From positions 62,001 to 126,000 of the forward strand of contig CANMIP010000009.1 of the NCBI GenBank assembly GCA_947497945.1: a stretch of DNA of 64,000 bases, read 5' to 3'. Both the position numbers and the translations under genes were made by a program. The notes under the pieces were generated by a model, which saw only the letters and a program-made list of their open reading frames with translations, ran no database searches and had not been told where the DNA came from. The DNA comes from an uncultured Tropicimonas sp. (GTDB lineage: Bacteria; Pseudomonadota; Alphaproteobacteria; Rhodobacterales; Rhodobacteraceae). Shown piece after piece: positions 23,899 to 32,341 of this stretch (position 1 is its first letter; the number at the start of each line of letters is the position of its first letter).

Positions 23899-26800
23899 AT
23901 GACGATTGCACGCGCCTCCATCGAGCGGCCGATCTACACGTGGCTGGTGATCCTGGGCTGCCTTCTGGGCGGGATCTTCGGCTTCAACTCCATCGGTCGG
24001 CTCGAAGACCCGGCCTTTACCATCAAGAACGCCGTTATTGTCACCTACTATCCGGGCGCCTCGGCCGAACAGGTGGCGACGGAAGTGTCCGAACCCATCG
24101 AGTCCGAAATCCAGAAGATGGGCGAGGTGGACACGATCACCTCGATGAACCGTCCTGGCTATTCGCTGATCGAGGTCGAGATCAAATCGACCTATGACGG
24201 CAGCGAGCTGCCGCAGGTCTGGACCGACCTGCGCAACCGCGTGGATGATGCGACCTTGCCCGACGGGGTCAGCACGCCTTACGTCAATGACAGTTTCGGC
24301 GATGTCTTCGGCCTGTTCTACGCGATCACGGCCGAGGGCTATTCCGATGCCGAGAAGCATGACCTTGCAACCTTCCTGCGCCGCGAGTTGCTGGCCGTGG
24401 AAGGTGTCGCCGATGTCGAGGTCTCCGGGCTGCCCGACGAGGCGGTTTTCGTCGAGCCGGACATGCGCCAGGCGGTCAATCAGAACATCTCCCCGGCGGC
24501 GCTGGGCGCGGCCATTGCAACCGCGGATTCCGTGTCCGATCCGGGGGCGGTCGATAACTCCCCGATCCGCACGATCATCCAGCGCCCGCAGGGCGACGAC
24601 ACGGTCTCGGCCATTGCCGGCCTGACGGTCGGTGTCGGCGGCGAGGTGCTCAATCTCTATGACATCGGCGATGTCTATCGCGCCCGGCAGGACAATCCCG
24701 ACCTGATCATTCGCCATGACGGCCAGGATGCGTTCACGCTCGGGGTCGCGGGCCTTGCCACCGAGAATATCGTCGCCGTCGGCAAGCGGGTCGATGCGCG
24801 GCTGGCCGAGCTCGATGCGGAGATCCCCTTCGGCGTCGAGCTGTCGCCGATCTACCAGCAACACGTCGTTGTGGACCAGTCGGTCAACGATTTCCTCGAG
24901 AGCCTCGCGATGTCCGTGGGCATCGTCGTCGTGGTGCTGGCGCTGGCCATGGGCTGGCGCGCGGCCATCGTTGTCGGCGCGACGCTGCTGCTGACCGTGG
25001 TCGGCACGGTCTTCTTCATGGACATGTTCTCCATCGAGCTGGAACGGATCTCGCTCGGTGCGCTGATCATCGCCATGGGCATGCTGGTGGACAATGCCAT
25101 TGTTGTCGCCGAGGGCATGCAGGTCGCGATGCTGCACGGGCGCAAGGGGCCGGAAGCGGCCGACGAGGCGACGAAGAAGACGCAGGTCCCGCTGCTCGGC
25201 GCCACCGTCATCGGCATCATGGCCTTTGCCGGCATCGGCACCAGCCCGGACGCCACCGGCGAGTTCCTCTTCTCGCTCTTTGCGGTGATCGGCATCTCGC
25301 TGATGCTGTCCTGGGTGCTGGCGATCACGGTAACGCCCTATCTGGGCAACAAGCTCTTCCGCGAGATCGACGAGGGTGATCGTGACGCCTATGGCGGGCC
25401 GCTCTTCCGTGCCTATGGCTGGACGCTGGGGCTTGCCCTGCGGCTGCGCTGGCTGGTCGTCGTCGGCCTGGCCGGCATAACCATCGTCTGTTTCAACGCC
25501 TTCGCGAACCTGCCGCAGCAGTTCTTCCCGGACAGCAACACGCCGCTCTTCTTCGTCCATTACAAGCTGCCCCAGGGCAACTCGATCGAGACGACCTCGC
25601 AGCAGATGAAGCTGGTGGAGGACTGGCTGGAAACCCGCGACGAGGTTGTCGCGGTGACGACCTTTGTCGGCCAGGGGGCCTCGCGCTTCATGCTGACCTA
25701 CTCGGCAGAGAACCAGAACCCGACCTATGGCCACCTGATCGTGCGCACTCACAATCTCGACGAGATCCCGGCGCTGAAGGCTGACCTGGACCGTTTCGGG
25801 TCCGAAGCGCTGCCGGAGGGCGAGTTCCGCACCGAGCGGCTGGTCTTCGGTCCCGGTGGCGGCGCCGATATCGAGGTCAGGCTGTCGGGCAACGATCCCA
25901 AGGTGCTGCGCGACCTGGCCAGAGATGCGATGGAGATCCTGGACCAGGAGACGGAGAACATCCTGCGCATGCGCACCGACTGGCGCGAGCAGGAGCTTGT
26001 CCTGCGTCCGATCTACTCGACCGACCGTGCCCAGTCTGCCGGCATCACGCGGGACGACATCTCCGACACGCTGCTCTACGCGACCGACGGCTCGCGCGCC
26101 GGCACCTATCGCGAGGGCGAGCGGCTGATCCCGATTATCGTGCGCGAATCGCGCGAGTCCTCCCTGACCCTGATGGACCAGGTGATCTATTCCAGTTCGG
26201 CCGGCTCGTTCGTCCCGTTGGAGCAGGTGATCGACGGGTTCGAGTTCATCCCGGAGAACACGCTGGTCCACCGGCGCGACCGTCAGCTGACCATCACCAT
26301 CGGCGCCGACATCAAGGACGGAATGACCGCCGCCGGTGTGCATGGAGAGATCCGCGGCGCGATCGAGGCGATGGAGCTTCCGATTGGTTACAAGATGGAA
26401 TGGGGCGGCGAGTTCGAAAGCTCGTCGGATGCCCAGGCCGCGCTCGGAACCCAGCTGCCGATGTCCTTCCTGATCATGGTGCTGATCTCGATCCTGCTCT
26501 TCAACGCGATCCGGCAGCCGCTGGTGATCTGGCTGCTGGTGCCGATGTCGGTCAATGGCGTGGTGATCGGGCTCGGCATGACGGGGCTGCCCTTCAGCTT
26601 CACGGCGTTGCTCGGCCTGCTCTCGCTGTCCGGTATGCTGATCAAGAACGGGATCGTGCTGGTCGAGGAAATCGACTTCCTGCGTGCCGAGGGGCAGGAC
26701 CTGAAGCCGGCGATCATCCGGGCCTCCACCTCGCGTGTGCGGCCGGTGGTTCTGGCGGCGGCGACGACGATCTTCGGCATGATCCCGCTCCTGGGCGATG

Positions 26801-26970
26801 CCTTCTTCGTCTCGATGGCGGTGACGATCATGGGCGGGCTGGCCTTCGCCACGATCCTGACGCTCGTCGCGGCGCCGACGCTCTACTACATCTTCTTCCG
26901 GCGCAGCGAGATCCGGGAGACGCGGGCGGAGGTGGCGCGGAGCGCCAACCAGGCATCGCAAGGAGCCTGA
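23899..26970 (+). CDS. RND-superfamily efflux permease
   Basis: This 1023-aa inner-membrane pump has the normal 12-helix, two-porter-domain layout. The proton-relay region of helix 4 reads GMLVDNAIVVAEG (Asp398, with Asn399 in place of the second Asp seen in many AcrB-type pumps), and helix 10 carries LIKNGIVLVEE (Lys916). The N-terminal ERPIYTWLVILGCLLGGIFG and YYPGASAEQVATEV are family marks. It exports drugs or other amphiphiles by proton antiport; the substrate is undefined. It is co-transcribed with marR and the adaptor. Confidence 0.92.
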   Translation: MTIARASIERPIYTWLVILGCLLGGIFGFNSIGRLEDPAFTIKNAVIVTYYPGASAEQVATEVSEPIESEIQKMGEVDTITSMNRPGYSLIEVEIKSTYDGSELPQVWTDLRNRVDDATLPDGVSTPYVNDSFGDVFGLFYAITAEGYSDAEKHDLATFLRRELLAVEGVADVEVSGLPDEAVFVEPDMRQAVNQNISPAALGAAIATADSVSDPGAVDNSPIRTIIQRPQGDDTVSAIAGLTVGVGGEVLNLYDIGDVYRARQDNPDLIIRHDGQDAFTLGVAGLATENIVAVGKRVDARLAELDAEIPFGVELSPIYQQHVVVDQSVNDFLESLAMSVGIVVVVLALAMGWRAAIVVGATLLLTVVGTVFFMDMFSIELERISLGALIIAMGMLVDNAIVVAEGMQVAMLHGRKGPEAADEATKKTQVPLLGATVIGIMAFAGIGTSPDATGEFLFSLFAVIGISLMLSWVLAITVTPYLGNKLFREIDEGDRDAYGGPLFRAYGWTLGLALRLRWLVVVGLAGITIVCFNAFANLPQQFFPDSNTPLFFVHYKLPQGNSIETTSQQMKLVEDWLETRDEVVAVTTFVGQGASRFMLTYSAENQNPTYGHLIVRTHNLDEIPALKADLDRFGSEALPEGEFRTERLVFGPGGGADIEVRLSGNDPKVLRDLARDAMEILDQETENILRMRTDWREQELVLRPIYSTDRAQSAGITRDDISDTLLYATDGSRAGTYREGERLIPIIVRESRESSLTLMDQVIYSSSAGSFVPLEQVIDGFEFIPENTLVHRRDRQLTITIGADIKDGMTAAGVHGEIRGAIEAMELPIGYKMEWGGEFESSSDAQAALGTQLPMSFLIMVLISILLFNAIRQPLVIWLLVPMSVNGVVIGLGMTGLPFSFTALLGLLSLSGMLIKNGIVLVEEIDFLRAEGQDLKPAIIRASTSRVRPVVLAAATTIFGMIPLLGDAFFVSMAVTIMGGLAFATILTLVAAPTLYYIFFRRSEIRETRAEVARSANQASQGA

Positions 26971-27062
26971 GCGGAAGCCCCGGGACTGCTCTGCTGCGCC
27001 GTTCTCGATGGCGGGGCAGGGCTTGGGCCTGTCTCGGAGAGCCGCCTGCGGGGAACTGAGCC

Positions 27063-27200
27063 GTGATTGGCACGGAATCAAGGCGAAGCCGCCGTGCCAG
27101 CGCCGGCCCGTCCCGGCGGGCTGGCGCAGTGCCACCCGTGCGCAAAGCTCAGATCTATTTCGGATTTGGTGGGATTGAGCCCGGACCACGACTGTCGTTG
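27063..27200 (-). repeat. Dispersed intergenic repeat family B, left copy
   Basis: The gap 26971-27334 contains no gene. A 40-bp core at 27088-27127 matches, in inverted orientation and with few differences, 54385-54424. Weaker similarity continues on both sides (27063-27200 against about 54300-54440), including the same reading-frame relic (NPTK against IPTK). The core itself forms an imperfect hairpin. The rest of the gap shows no further recognisable feature. Confidence 0.6.
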
Positions 27201-27334
27201 CGGAGAATGGATTCGGCCCCTGCCTCCGCAGGGCGGACCCGCAGAATGCGGAACGCGCCACGTTTGCACGACAGCGTGAATCGGTCCGGCTGGTTGCGCG
27301 ACGGATTGCAGGACAGGGCGATGCCTTCGGCGCC

Positions 27335-29170
27335 TCAGTTCCTCGGACCGGTTTCGACGAAGAAATAGACCCATTCGCCCTTGAAGTCCGGCGTCCGCGC
27401 GCGCGCGTCGGCCACGCGCTCTGCAAGATCGGCGAGATAAGGCGCGGCAGGTTCGACCAGCGGCCGCAGACCGTCGTAAAGCGGGGCGGAACTCGCGAAG
27501 GCGACGACGATCTCCTCCGCGAAAGGCGGTGCGATGAAGCTGCGCAGGAATGGCCGGTCACTGCGTTCGATGCCGGAGGTCAGGCGGCTTGCGGGCGGCT
27601 CCGGCCGGAGCGGAACGGTTTCGTTGGGCTGAAGGTGGATCACGTTCCCGGCGGCGTCGAAATAGTCGATATAGACCACCGCCTCGTAATCCGGCGTGAC
27701 CAGCTCGAGTTCCAGCGGGTCGCCCTCGCGGAACGCATAGGCGCGCACATGGGCATTCTCGCCGATCACAAGCGGGTTGGTTCGCTGGTCGTCAGATTGC
27801 GGCAACCCGACCGCGGCGATTCCCGCAAGCGCCCCGCATTGTGGCGCCGGCAACAGGCGCATTTCGTCCGCAACGCGGATCGAGCCGCCCATCTGCGCCT
27901 GCAGCGCGTCGAGAAGCGGTCCGCGCAACCCGTCTTCCGGGATATGACCGCGCAGTTCCAGTGTTGCTGTCTCCGGACGAAACTCGGTCTGCACCCGTGC
28001 GCAGGGAATGTCGGCCAGCAGCGCGGCCAGCCCATCCCGGAGCTTCTTGCCGTCGCCTTGCGAGAGCGCCTCGGGCTGCATGAAGGCCTGAATCGCGGCC
28101 ATGGAGACCGGGTCTGCCTCGCTTTCGGCCCCTGCCTGCCAGGCGAGCGCCGCGGTCAGGCGGGGCGCGGCTGTGGCAGTATCGGTTTCGACGGCGGGCG
28201 GCGCATCGGACGCACTTGCCGCGACATCCGCCGCCGCCGGGGCCAGATCCGCAAGCGCGGGGGCGGGCGGGCGTTCGGTCTGCGCCTGCCGTGGCGCGGT
28301 GTCGGCGGGGGCGACGGGTCTTGCGCCGAGTTTCGCGACCGGGGCCGCGGTGGCTGAGGGCGGTTCGAAGCGGACCGGAACCGGACGCCCCGCTTCCGCG
28401 TCCACGGGCGTGGTGGAGGGGCGGCGCGTCTCTAATGGGCGTCCCACCGCCGCCTGCAACGCTGATGCGGTTGGTCGCTCCCTCTGCGCGAGGAGCGCCT
28501 GTGCTGCCGGGGCAGCGGCAAGGGCGGTTGCACCTTTTGCCGGGAGCGCCGTGCCGGCCCGCGGGGCCGGCGCTGTTTGCGCCAGATGTTGCGCCGCGCT
28601 GTCCAGCGCGGCAGCGGTGGCCGGGGTCGGGGTGCCGCTCACGGCAGCGGTTGCGGGCGGGCGGGTTTCGCGGGCTGATCCCTGCTCGGGCGCTTGCGAG
28701 GAGAGCGGCTTGGCGCCGGCTGCAAGCGATGCCGAAGGTTGCGGCTGCGCGGACTGGGCGGCTGCCTGCCGTCCCTTCGCATCGAGTGGCGCGGGGGCTG
28801 CGCCGTCCGGCAAACGTCCGGCAAGCGAAACCGCCTCCGGCGTGTCGGCGGCTGCAATCTGCGGTTGCGGGACCCGGGGCGCCAGCCGGGTTTCCGGAGG
28901 TGCGCTGGCGGCGGCCTGGGTGCGCCGGGGCGCATCCTGATGCAGCGCCAACCCCTCGGTCGCCTGGTCGGGCACGGGAGCGGCTTCCGGGGTTGCGGGG
29001 CGGGCCTCGGCGCGACGGACCGGCTCCGCAGCCAGAACGACCTCCGTTGGTGGCGGCGTTTGCTGGGCGACTTCGTCGGGGCGAACCGACAGCGCGAGCC
29101 CGGCCAGCCCCGCTGCGTGCAGCGCGAGCGATGCCGCTCCGGCGAAGGCCCAGTTTGCCGCGCGCGCCAT
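27335..29170 (-). CDS. TonB-shaped envelope protein with PpkA-like C-terminal domain
   Basis: This 611-aa protein has one N-terminal helix (about 10-29) reading SLALHAAGLAGLALS. Ser14, His18 and Leu25 keep the spacing of the Ser-His-Leu residues in the TonB anchor that contact ExbB/ExbD. Residues about 33-330 are a low-complexity Ala/Pro linker, long enough to span the periplasm. The C-terminal part (about 355-611) is folded-looking and, instead of a TonB domain, resembles the PpkA C-terminus (DUF4384-like): both have a GEN motif, then HLxPN, then APL(Y/F)D(G/A)LRP. ATG 29170 overlaps the exbD stop (TGATG). Likely role: force transducer from the inner membrane to an outer-envelope or T6SS partner. 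Confidence 0.7.
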   Translation of the reverse strand: MARAANWAFAGAASLALHAAGLAGLALSVRPDEVAQQTPPPTEVVLAAEPVRRAEARPATPEAAPVPDQATEGLALHQDAPRRTQAAASAPPETRLAPRVPQPQIAAADTPEAVSLAGRLPDGAAPAPLDAKGRQAAAQSAQPQPSASLAAGAKPLSSQAPEQGSARETRPPATAAVSGTPTPATAAALDSAAQHLAQTAPAPRAGTALPAKGATALAAAPAAQALLAQRERPTASALQAAVGRPLETRRPSTTPVDAEAGRPVPVRFEPPSATAAPVAKLGARPVAPADTAPRQAQTERPPAPALADLAPAAADVAASASDAPPAVETDTATAAPRLTAALAWQAGAESEADPVSMAAIQAFMQPEALSQGDGKKLRDGLAALLADIPCARVQTEFRPETATLELRGHIPEDGLRGPLLDALQAQMGGSIRVADEMRLLPAPQCGALAGIAAVGLPQSDDQRTNPLVIGENAHVRAYAFREGDPLELELVTPDYEAVVYIDYFDAAGNVIHLQPNETVPLRPEPPASRLTSGIERSDRPFLRSFIAPPFAEEIVVAFASSAPLYDGLRPLVEPAAPYLADLAERVADARARTPDFKGEWVYFFVETGPRN

Positions 29171-29574
29171 CACGGCTCTCCGGGCGTGACGACCAGCACG
29201 ACATCGCGCGCGCCAAGCGCCTCGATCCGGGCCACGAGCGGGAGCATCTCGCGCAGTTCGGCATCGCGATGGGCGTTGATCCGGATCAGGCGGTCGGGGC
29301 GCTCGGCGAGAATGGCGGCCAGGGCGTCAAGCAGGGCAGGGGAGTCGGTCGCGGCGCCGTTGAGCGCCAGCGCCCCATCGGCGCCGATGGCGACAGTCTC
29401 GCCGCCGCCGGGCAGGGCCGCGCCGGAGGTGCTGTGCGCGGGGTCGACCAGGAAGGGTGCGGTGGCGTCCATCCGCCCGGCCAGCATCGAGAAGACCAGC
29501 AGGAAGAAGACCACGTCGATCAAGGCGATGATCGGCTCGGGCTGGTCGCGGCGGGGGCGGCGGGCGAGCTTCAT
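29170..29574 (-). CDS. ExbD/TolR-family protein, copy 2
   Basis: This 134-aa protein has a single helix (about 15-33, IIALIDVVFFLLVFSMLAG) carrying the proton-path Asp (Asp20) in the family LIDV motif. A periplasmic domain of about 95 residues follows and ends VLVVTPGEP. ATG 29574 overlaps the preceding exbD stop (ATGA). With the ExbB-like protein it should form the proton channel of a TolQR/ExbBD-type motor driving the TonB-shaped protein encoded next. Confidence 0.85.
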   Translation of the reverse strand: MKLARRPRRDQPEPIIALIDVVFFLLVFSMLAGRMDATAPFLVDPAHSTSGAALPGGGETVAIGADGALALNGAATDSPALLDALAAILAERPDRLIRINAHRDAELREMLPLVARIEALGARDVVLVVTPGEP

Positions 29575-29990
29575 TGCGCTTCCCCCATGCGGACAATGCG
29601 CAGCCGCTCGATCCCGGCCTCGGTCGTGATCTCCAGCAGGGAGACGAGATCCTGGTTGCTGGCCTGGCCGGAGGGCAGGAGCACGACCGAAAGGGCGGGG
29701 TCCGCCTCCCGCCGGCTGCGCAGCAGCTCCGCCAGTGCATTCGCGGCGATGGGCTGGCCGCGCAGCAGGGCCTGTCCGGCGGCGTCGAGGCGGATCAGGA
29801 GCGTGCTGGCGGAGGGCGCAGGGCCGGCGCGTGCGGGCGCGGGGGCATCGGCCTGTGCGGCGAGGGGGATCATCCGCAGGTTGAGCCAGGTCGAGGTGAC
29901 CATGAAAAACACGAGCAGGATCATCAGAACGTCGATCATCGGCACGAGCCGGATCACCGCGCTGGCCTGCCTTGTCCTGTTCAGCTTCAT
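29571..29990 (-). CDS. ExbD/TolR-family protein, copy 1
   Basis: This 139-aa protein has the classic N-terminal anchor VPMIDVLMILLVFFMVTS (about residues 16-33) with Asp20 in the PMIDV motif, then a periplasmic domain with an Ala/Pro-rich start (about 47-60). It is closer to textbook ExbD than its neighbour. It starts 26 bp after the ExbB-like gene. Two different ExbD-type subunits in one operon suggest a heteromeric channel core or division of labour. Confidence 0.87.
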   Translation of the reverse strand: MKLNRTRQASAVIRLVPMIDVLMILLVFFMVTSTWLNLRMIPLAAQADAPAPARAGPAPSASTLLIRLDAAGQALLRGQPIAANALAELLRSRREADPALSVVLLPSGQASNQDLVSLLEITTEAGIERLRIVRMGEAQ

Positions 29991-30016
29991 GCCTGGCCCT
30001 CCCCCGGTCCGGCCGA

Positions 30017-30631
30017 TCAGCGCGCCTCCAGCGACAGCAACCGGCCGATCGCGACCTCAATCGCCACGCCGACCCGGTCCAGCCGCGTGCCCAGAAGGTT
30101 GGCGGCGACGGCGGCGGGAATGGCGACGACGAGCCCGACGGCTGTGGTCAGGAGCGCCTGCCAGATGCCGCCGGCGAGGATCGAGGCATTGGCCGCGCCT
30201 TCGGCCAGCGCAAGCTCCTGGAATGCCTCGATCATGCCGAGCACCGTGCCGAGCAGCCCCAGCAGCGGCGCGATCATGCCGACCAGCTCCAGCGTGCGGA
30301 TATGGCGGCCGAGCCGGTCGAGCGTGCGGTTGCCGCGCCATTCCAGATCGGTCTCCAGCGCGTCGCGGGAGCGCCCCGCGAGGGCGCCCTCCATCGCGGT
30401 CGCAAGCAGATCGTCGACCGGCCCGCTTCCGGCCCTGGTCTTCGTCAGCGCCTCCTGACGTGCGCCGGCCTCCCATTCGGTCAGCGCGGCCTCGCGGGTC
30501 TCGGCGCCGGACAGCGCGCCGCGCAGCTCCAGCACCTTGACCACGATCAGCGCAAGGCTCGCCACCGACAGCACCAGCAGCAGCCCGACAATCGGCCCGC
30601 CGCGCGCAAGCATCGCCACGATCTCGTTCAT
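30017..30631 (-). CDS. MotA/TolQ/ExbB-family proton channel protein
   Basis: This 204-aa protein has three helices: about 10-32, about 112-135 (LELVGMIAPLLGLLGTVLGM, the family LLGLLGTVxG signature) and about 155-180 (ALLTTAVGLVVAIPAAVAAN). It provides the pentameric scaffold around ExbD subunits and converts proton flow into motion. It is encoded between a small exported protein (4 bp upstream) and two exbD genes. Confidence 0.9.
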   Translation of the reverse strand: MNEIVAMLARGGPIVGLLLVLSVASLALIVVKVLELRGALSGAETREAALTEWEAGARQEALTKTRAGSGPVDDLLATAMEGALAGRSRDALETDLEWRGNRTLDRLGRHIRTLELVGMIAPLLGLLGTVLGMIEAFQELALAEGAANASILAGGIWQALLTTAVGLVVAIPAAVAANLLGTRLDRVGVAIEVAIGRLLSLEAR

Positions 30632-30635
30632 GGCG

Positions 30636-31073
30636 CTATTTCACGAATCCGGCCGGGGTCTTCGAGGACAGGTCCATGAAGTCGAAGCAATCCACCGGGT
30701 CGGCATTCTGCGGCTTGCAGGCCGTCATCTCGTGCAGCAGCACCTCCGAGATATCGTCGCAGGCGATATCCGGGATCTCGAAGAGTTTCAGTGTCGTGCG
30801 GGCAATCGGCAGCGGTGCGGCATCGATGCTCAGCAGCTGGTCGATCACGCCATTGCCATCCAGGATGGCCAGCGACATCTCGAAGCCATCCAGCGTCTGC
30901 CCGCTCTGGTTGCGGAACAGGAAGAAAGCCCGGCAGCCGCCCGTCTCTCCCTGTTCGAATTTGTTGAGCTCGACCCCGAGCCGTCCTTCCTCGGCCATGC
31001 CGGGAAATACCGGAAGCAGCGCCGCCAGAAGCAGGGCGCGCCCGCCCCGCGCCGTCAAATACCGTCGTGTCAT
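30636..31073 (-). CDS. Small exported four-cysteine protein, first gene of the ExbBD-like module
   Basis: This 145-aa protein starts with a signal peptide (about 1-27) whose TRRYLT could be a twin-arginine motif. The mature domain has four cysteines (in GGCRAF, IACDD, TACKP, VDCFD), presumably two disulphides, and beta-rich composition. I do not recognise a family. It is the promoter-proximal gene of the operon divergent from tssA and lies 4 bp before the ExbB-like gene, so it is probably a periplasmic partner of the motor. Confidence 0.7.
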   Translation of the reverse strand: MTRRYLTARGGRALLLAALLPVFPGMAEEGRLGVELNKFEQGETGGCRAFFLFRNQSGQTLDGFEMSLAILDGNGVIDQLLSIDAAPLPIARTTLKLFEIPDIACDDISEVLLHEMTACKPQNADPVDCFDFMDLSSKTPAGFVK

Positions 31074-31193
31074 GTCAAAAACCTCCCTCTCGCCTGTCCC
31101 TAGGAAGCGGGATGGGAGCCTTTGCGGTCAAGAGAAGAAATGGTCGGGCGCGGGCGGGCGCGCGAAATGAAGTGTAGATTTGTCGGGCGCTTC

Positions 31194-31209
31194 TGGTAAC
31201 GTTGGTGCA
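31194..31209 (+). promoter_or_regulatory. Possible sigma-54 promoter for the T6SS operon
   Basis: TGGTAACGTTGGTGCA has GG and GC separated by 10 nt, as in the -24/-12 consensus TGGCAC-N5-TTGCA, with several mismatches in between. It lies 59 bp before the tssA start in the 194-bp region shared with the divergent ExbBD-like operon. T6SS clusters are often sigma-54 dependent; no activator gene is in the window. Confidence 0.3.
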
Positions 31210-31267
31210 GTGATCGGTGAATTTTTGATCTTTCTAGCCGGTGTATTTTGATCGGAGTTTCCTAATT

Positions 31268-32284
31268 GTGACCTTGGAACTTGCCAGTTTCGCAGATGAT
31301 GCTCCCAGTGGAGAGAATCTCGAATACGACCCCGTTTTCACGGCGCTCGAGATCGCGGCCCAGCCTGGACAAGAGCGCCAGATGGGGTCCGAGATCGTCG
31401 CCGCCGAAGAGCCTGACTATGTCGATATCATAGCGAAGGCGCGTGAGGTCCTGTCGCGCAGCCACGACCTGCGCGCGGCGATCTACCTGGCCCATGCCGA
31501 GCTGCGGCGAAACGGGTTCGAGGGCTTCGCCGAGGCGACCGGCTATATCCGCGGCTGCCTGACCGAGTTCTGGGAGAGCTGTCATCCGCAGCTCGATGAA
31601 GAAGATGACAACGACCCGACGATGCGGGTCAACGCCATGCGCGGGCTGGCGGCACCGGAGACGATTGTGCACGCGCTGCGACTGGCGCCGATGGCCAAGA
31701 GCAATGCTTTCGGGCCGATGACCCTGCGCCACCGGATGATTATCGATGGCGAGCTGGAACCGCATGAGGATGAGCCCACGCCCGATGCGGCGGCCTTCTC
31801 CGCCGCGTTCCAGGACATGGCTGCCGAGACGCGGGATGCGATTTTCGGCGCCGTAAGCCAGGCGATCGAGGATGTCGCGGCGATCGACGCGATTTTCGAC
31901 GAGAAGATCCCGACTTTGGGCCCCGATCTGAACGAGTTGAAGAAGATGCTGGCCCGGATTTCCTCGATCATTTCGGCGGAGACCGGGGTCAGCGCCGACC
32001 CCGTGGCCGAGGAAGTTGCCGAGGACGGTGGAGATGTCCCGGCCGCGGCTGCAACGGCCGTGTCCGCTCCGGGGACGATCACGTCGAGCCGGGACGTGCT
32101 GCTCGCGCTGGACAAGATCATCGAATATTACGAACGGAACGAACCCTCCAATCCGGTGCCGCTCCTGTTGAAGCGGGCACGCAGGCTGGTGGGCGCGGAC
32201 TTTCTTACCATTCTCAATGACCTGGCACCTCTGGGGCTCGATAACGTCAAGCTTGTTGGCGGCATCGGGGACGCAGAGGAGTAA
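31268..32284 (+). CDS. tssA: T6SS component TssA (ImpA N-terminal domain)
   Basis: This 338-aa cytoplasmic protein caps and times sheath polymerisation. The ImpA_N domain is recognised at the start (LASFADDAPSGENLEYDP, about residues 4-21) and through RSHDLRAAIYLAHAELR and GCLTEFWESCHPQLDEEDDNDPTMRVNAMRGL (about 70-145). The C-terminal end with PVPLLLKRARRLVGADFLTIL is the usual TssA tail. GTG 31268 is preferred since it restores the family start; a GTG at 31241 is possible. It opens the T6SS operon. Confidence 0.87.
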   Translation: MTLELASFADDAPSGENLEYDPVFTALEIAAQPGQERQMGSEIVAAEEPDYVDIIAKAREVLSRSHDLRAAIYLAHAELRRNGFEGFAEATGYIRGCLTEFWESCHPQLDEEDDNDPTMRVNAMRGLAAPETIVHALRLAPMAKSNAFGPMTLRHRMIIDGELEPHEDEPTPDAAAFSAAFQDMAAETRDAIFGAVSQAIEDVAAIDAIFDEKIPTLGPDLNELKKMLARISSIISAETGVSADPVAEEVAEDGGDVPAAAATAVSAPGTITSSRDVLLALDKIIEYYERNEPSNPVPLLLKRARRLVGADFLTILNDLAPLGLDNVKLVGGIGDAEE

Positions 32285-32341
32285 AATAACAAGACGGGTC
32301 CGTCGCGGTCGAAGACGGATCGGATTTTAAGGGAGACGCTG

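Noticed and set aside
23869-27561. A 1230-codon open frame antisense to the RND permease
   Set aside because: Frame is the mirror of a high-GC gene; residues are low-information Arg/His/Asp/Gly-rich with no ribosome-binding site, and the plus-strand gene is unambiguous.
27335-31073. Module as a standard Tol-Pal or Ton system
   Set aside because: No pal, tolB, TonB domain or receptor gene is present, and the C-terminal domain matches PpkA instead.
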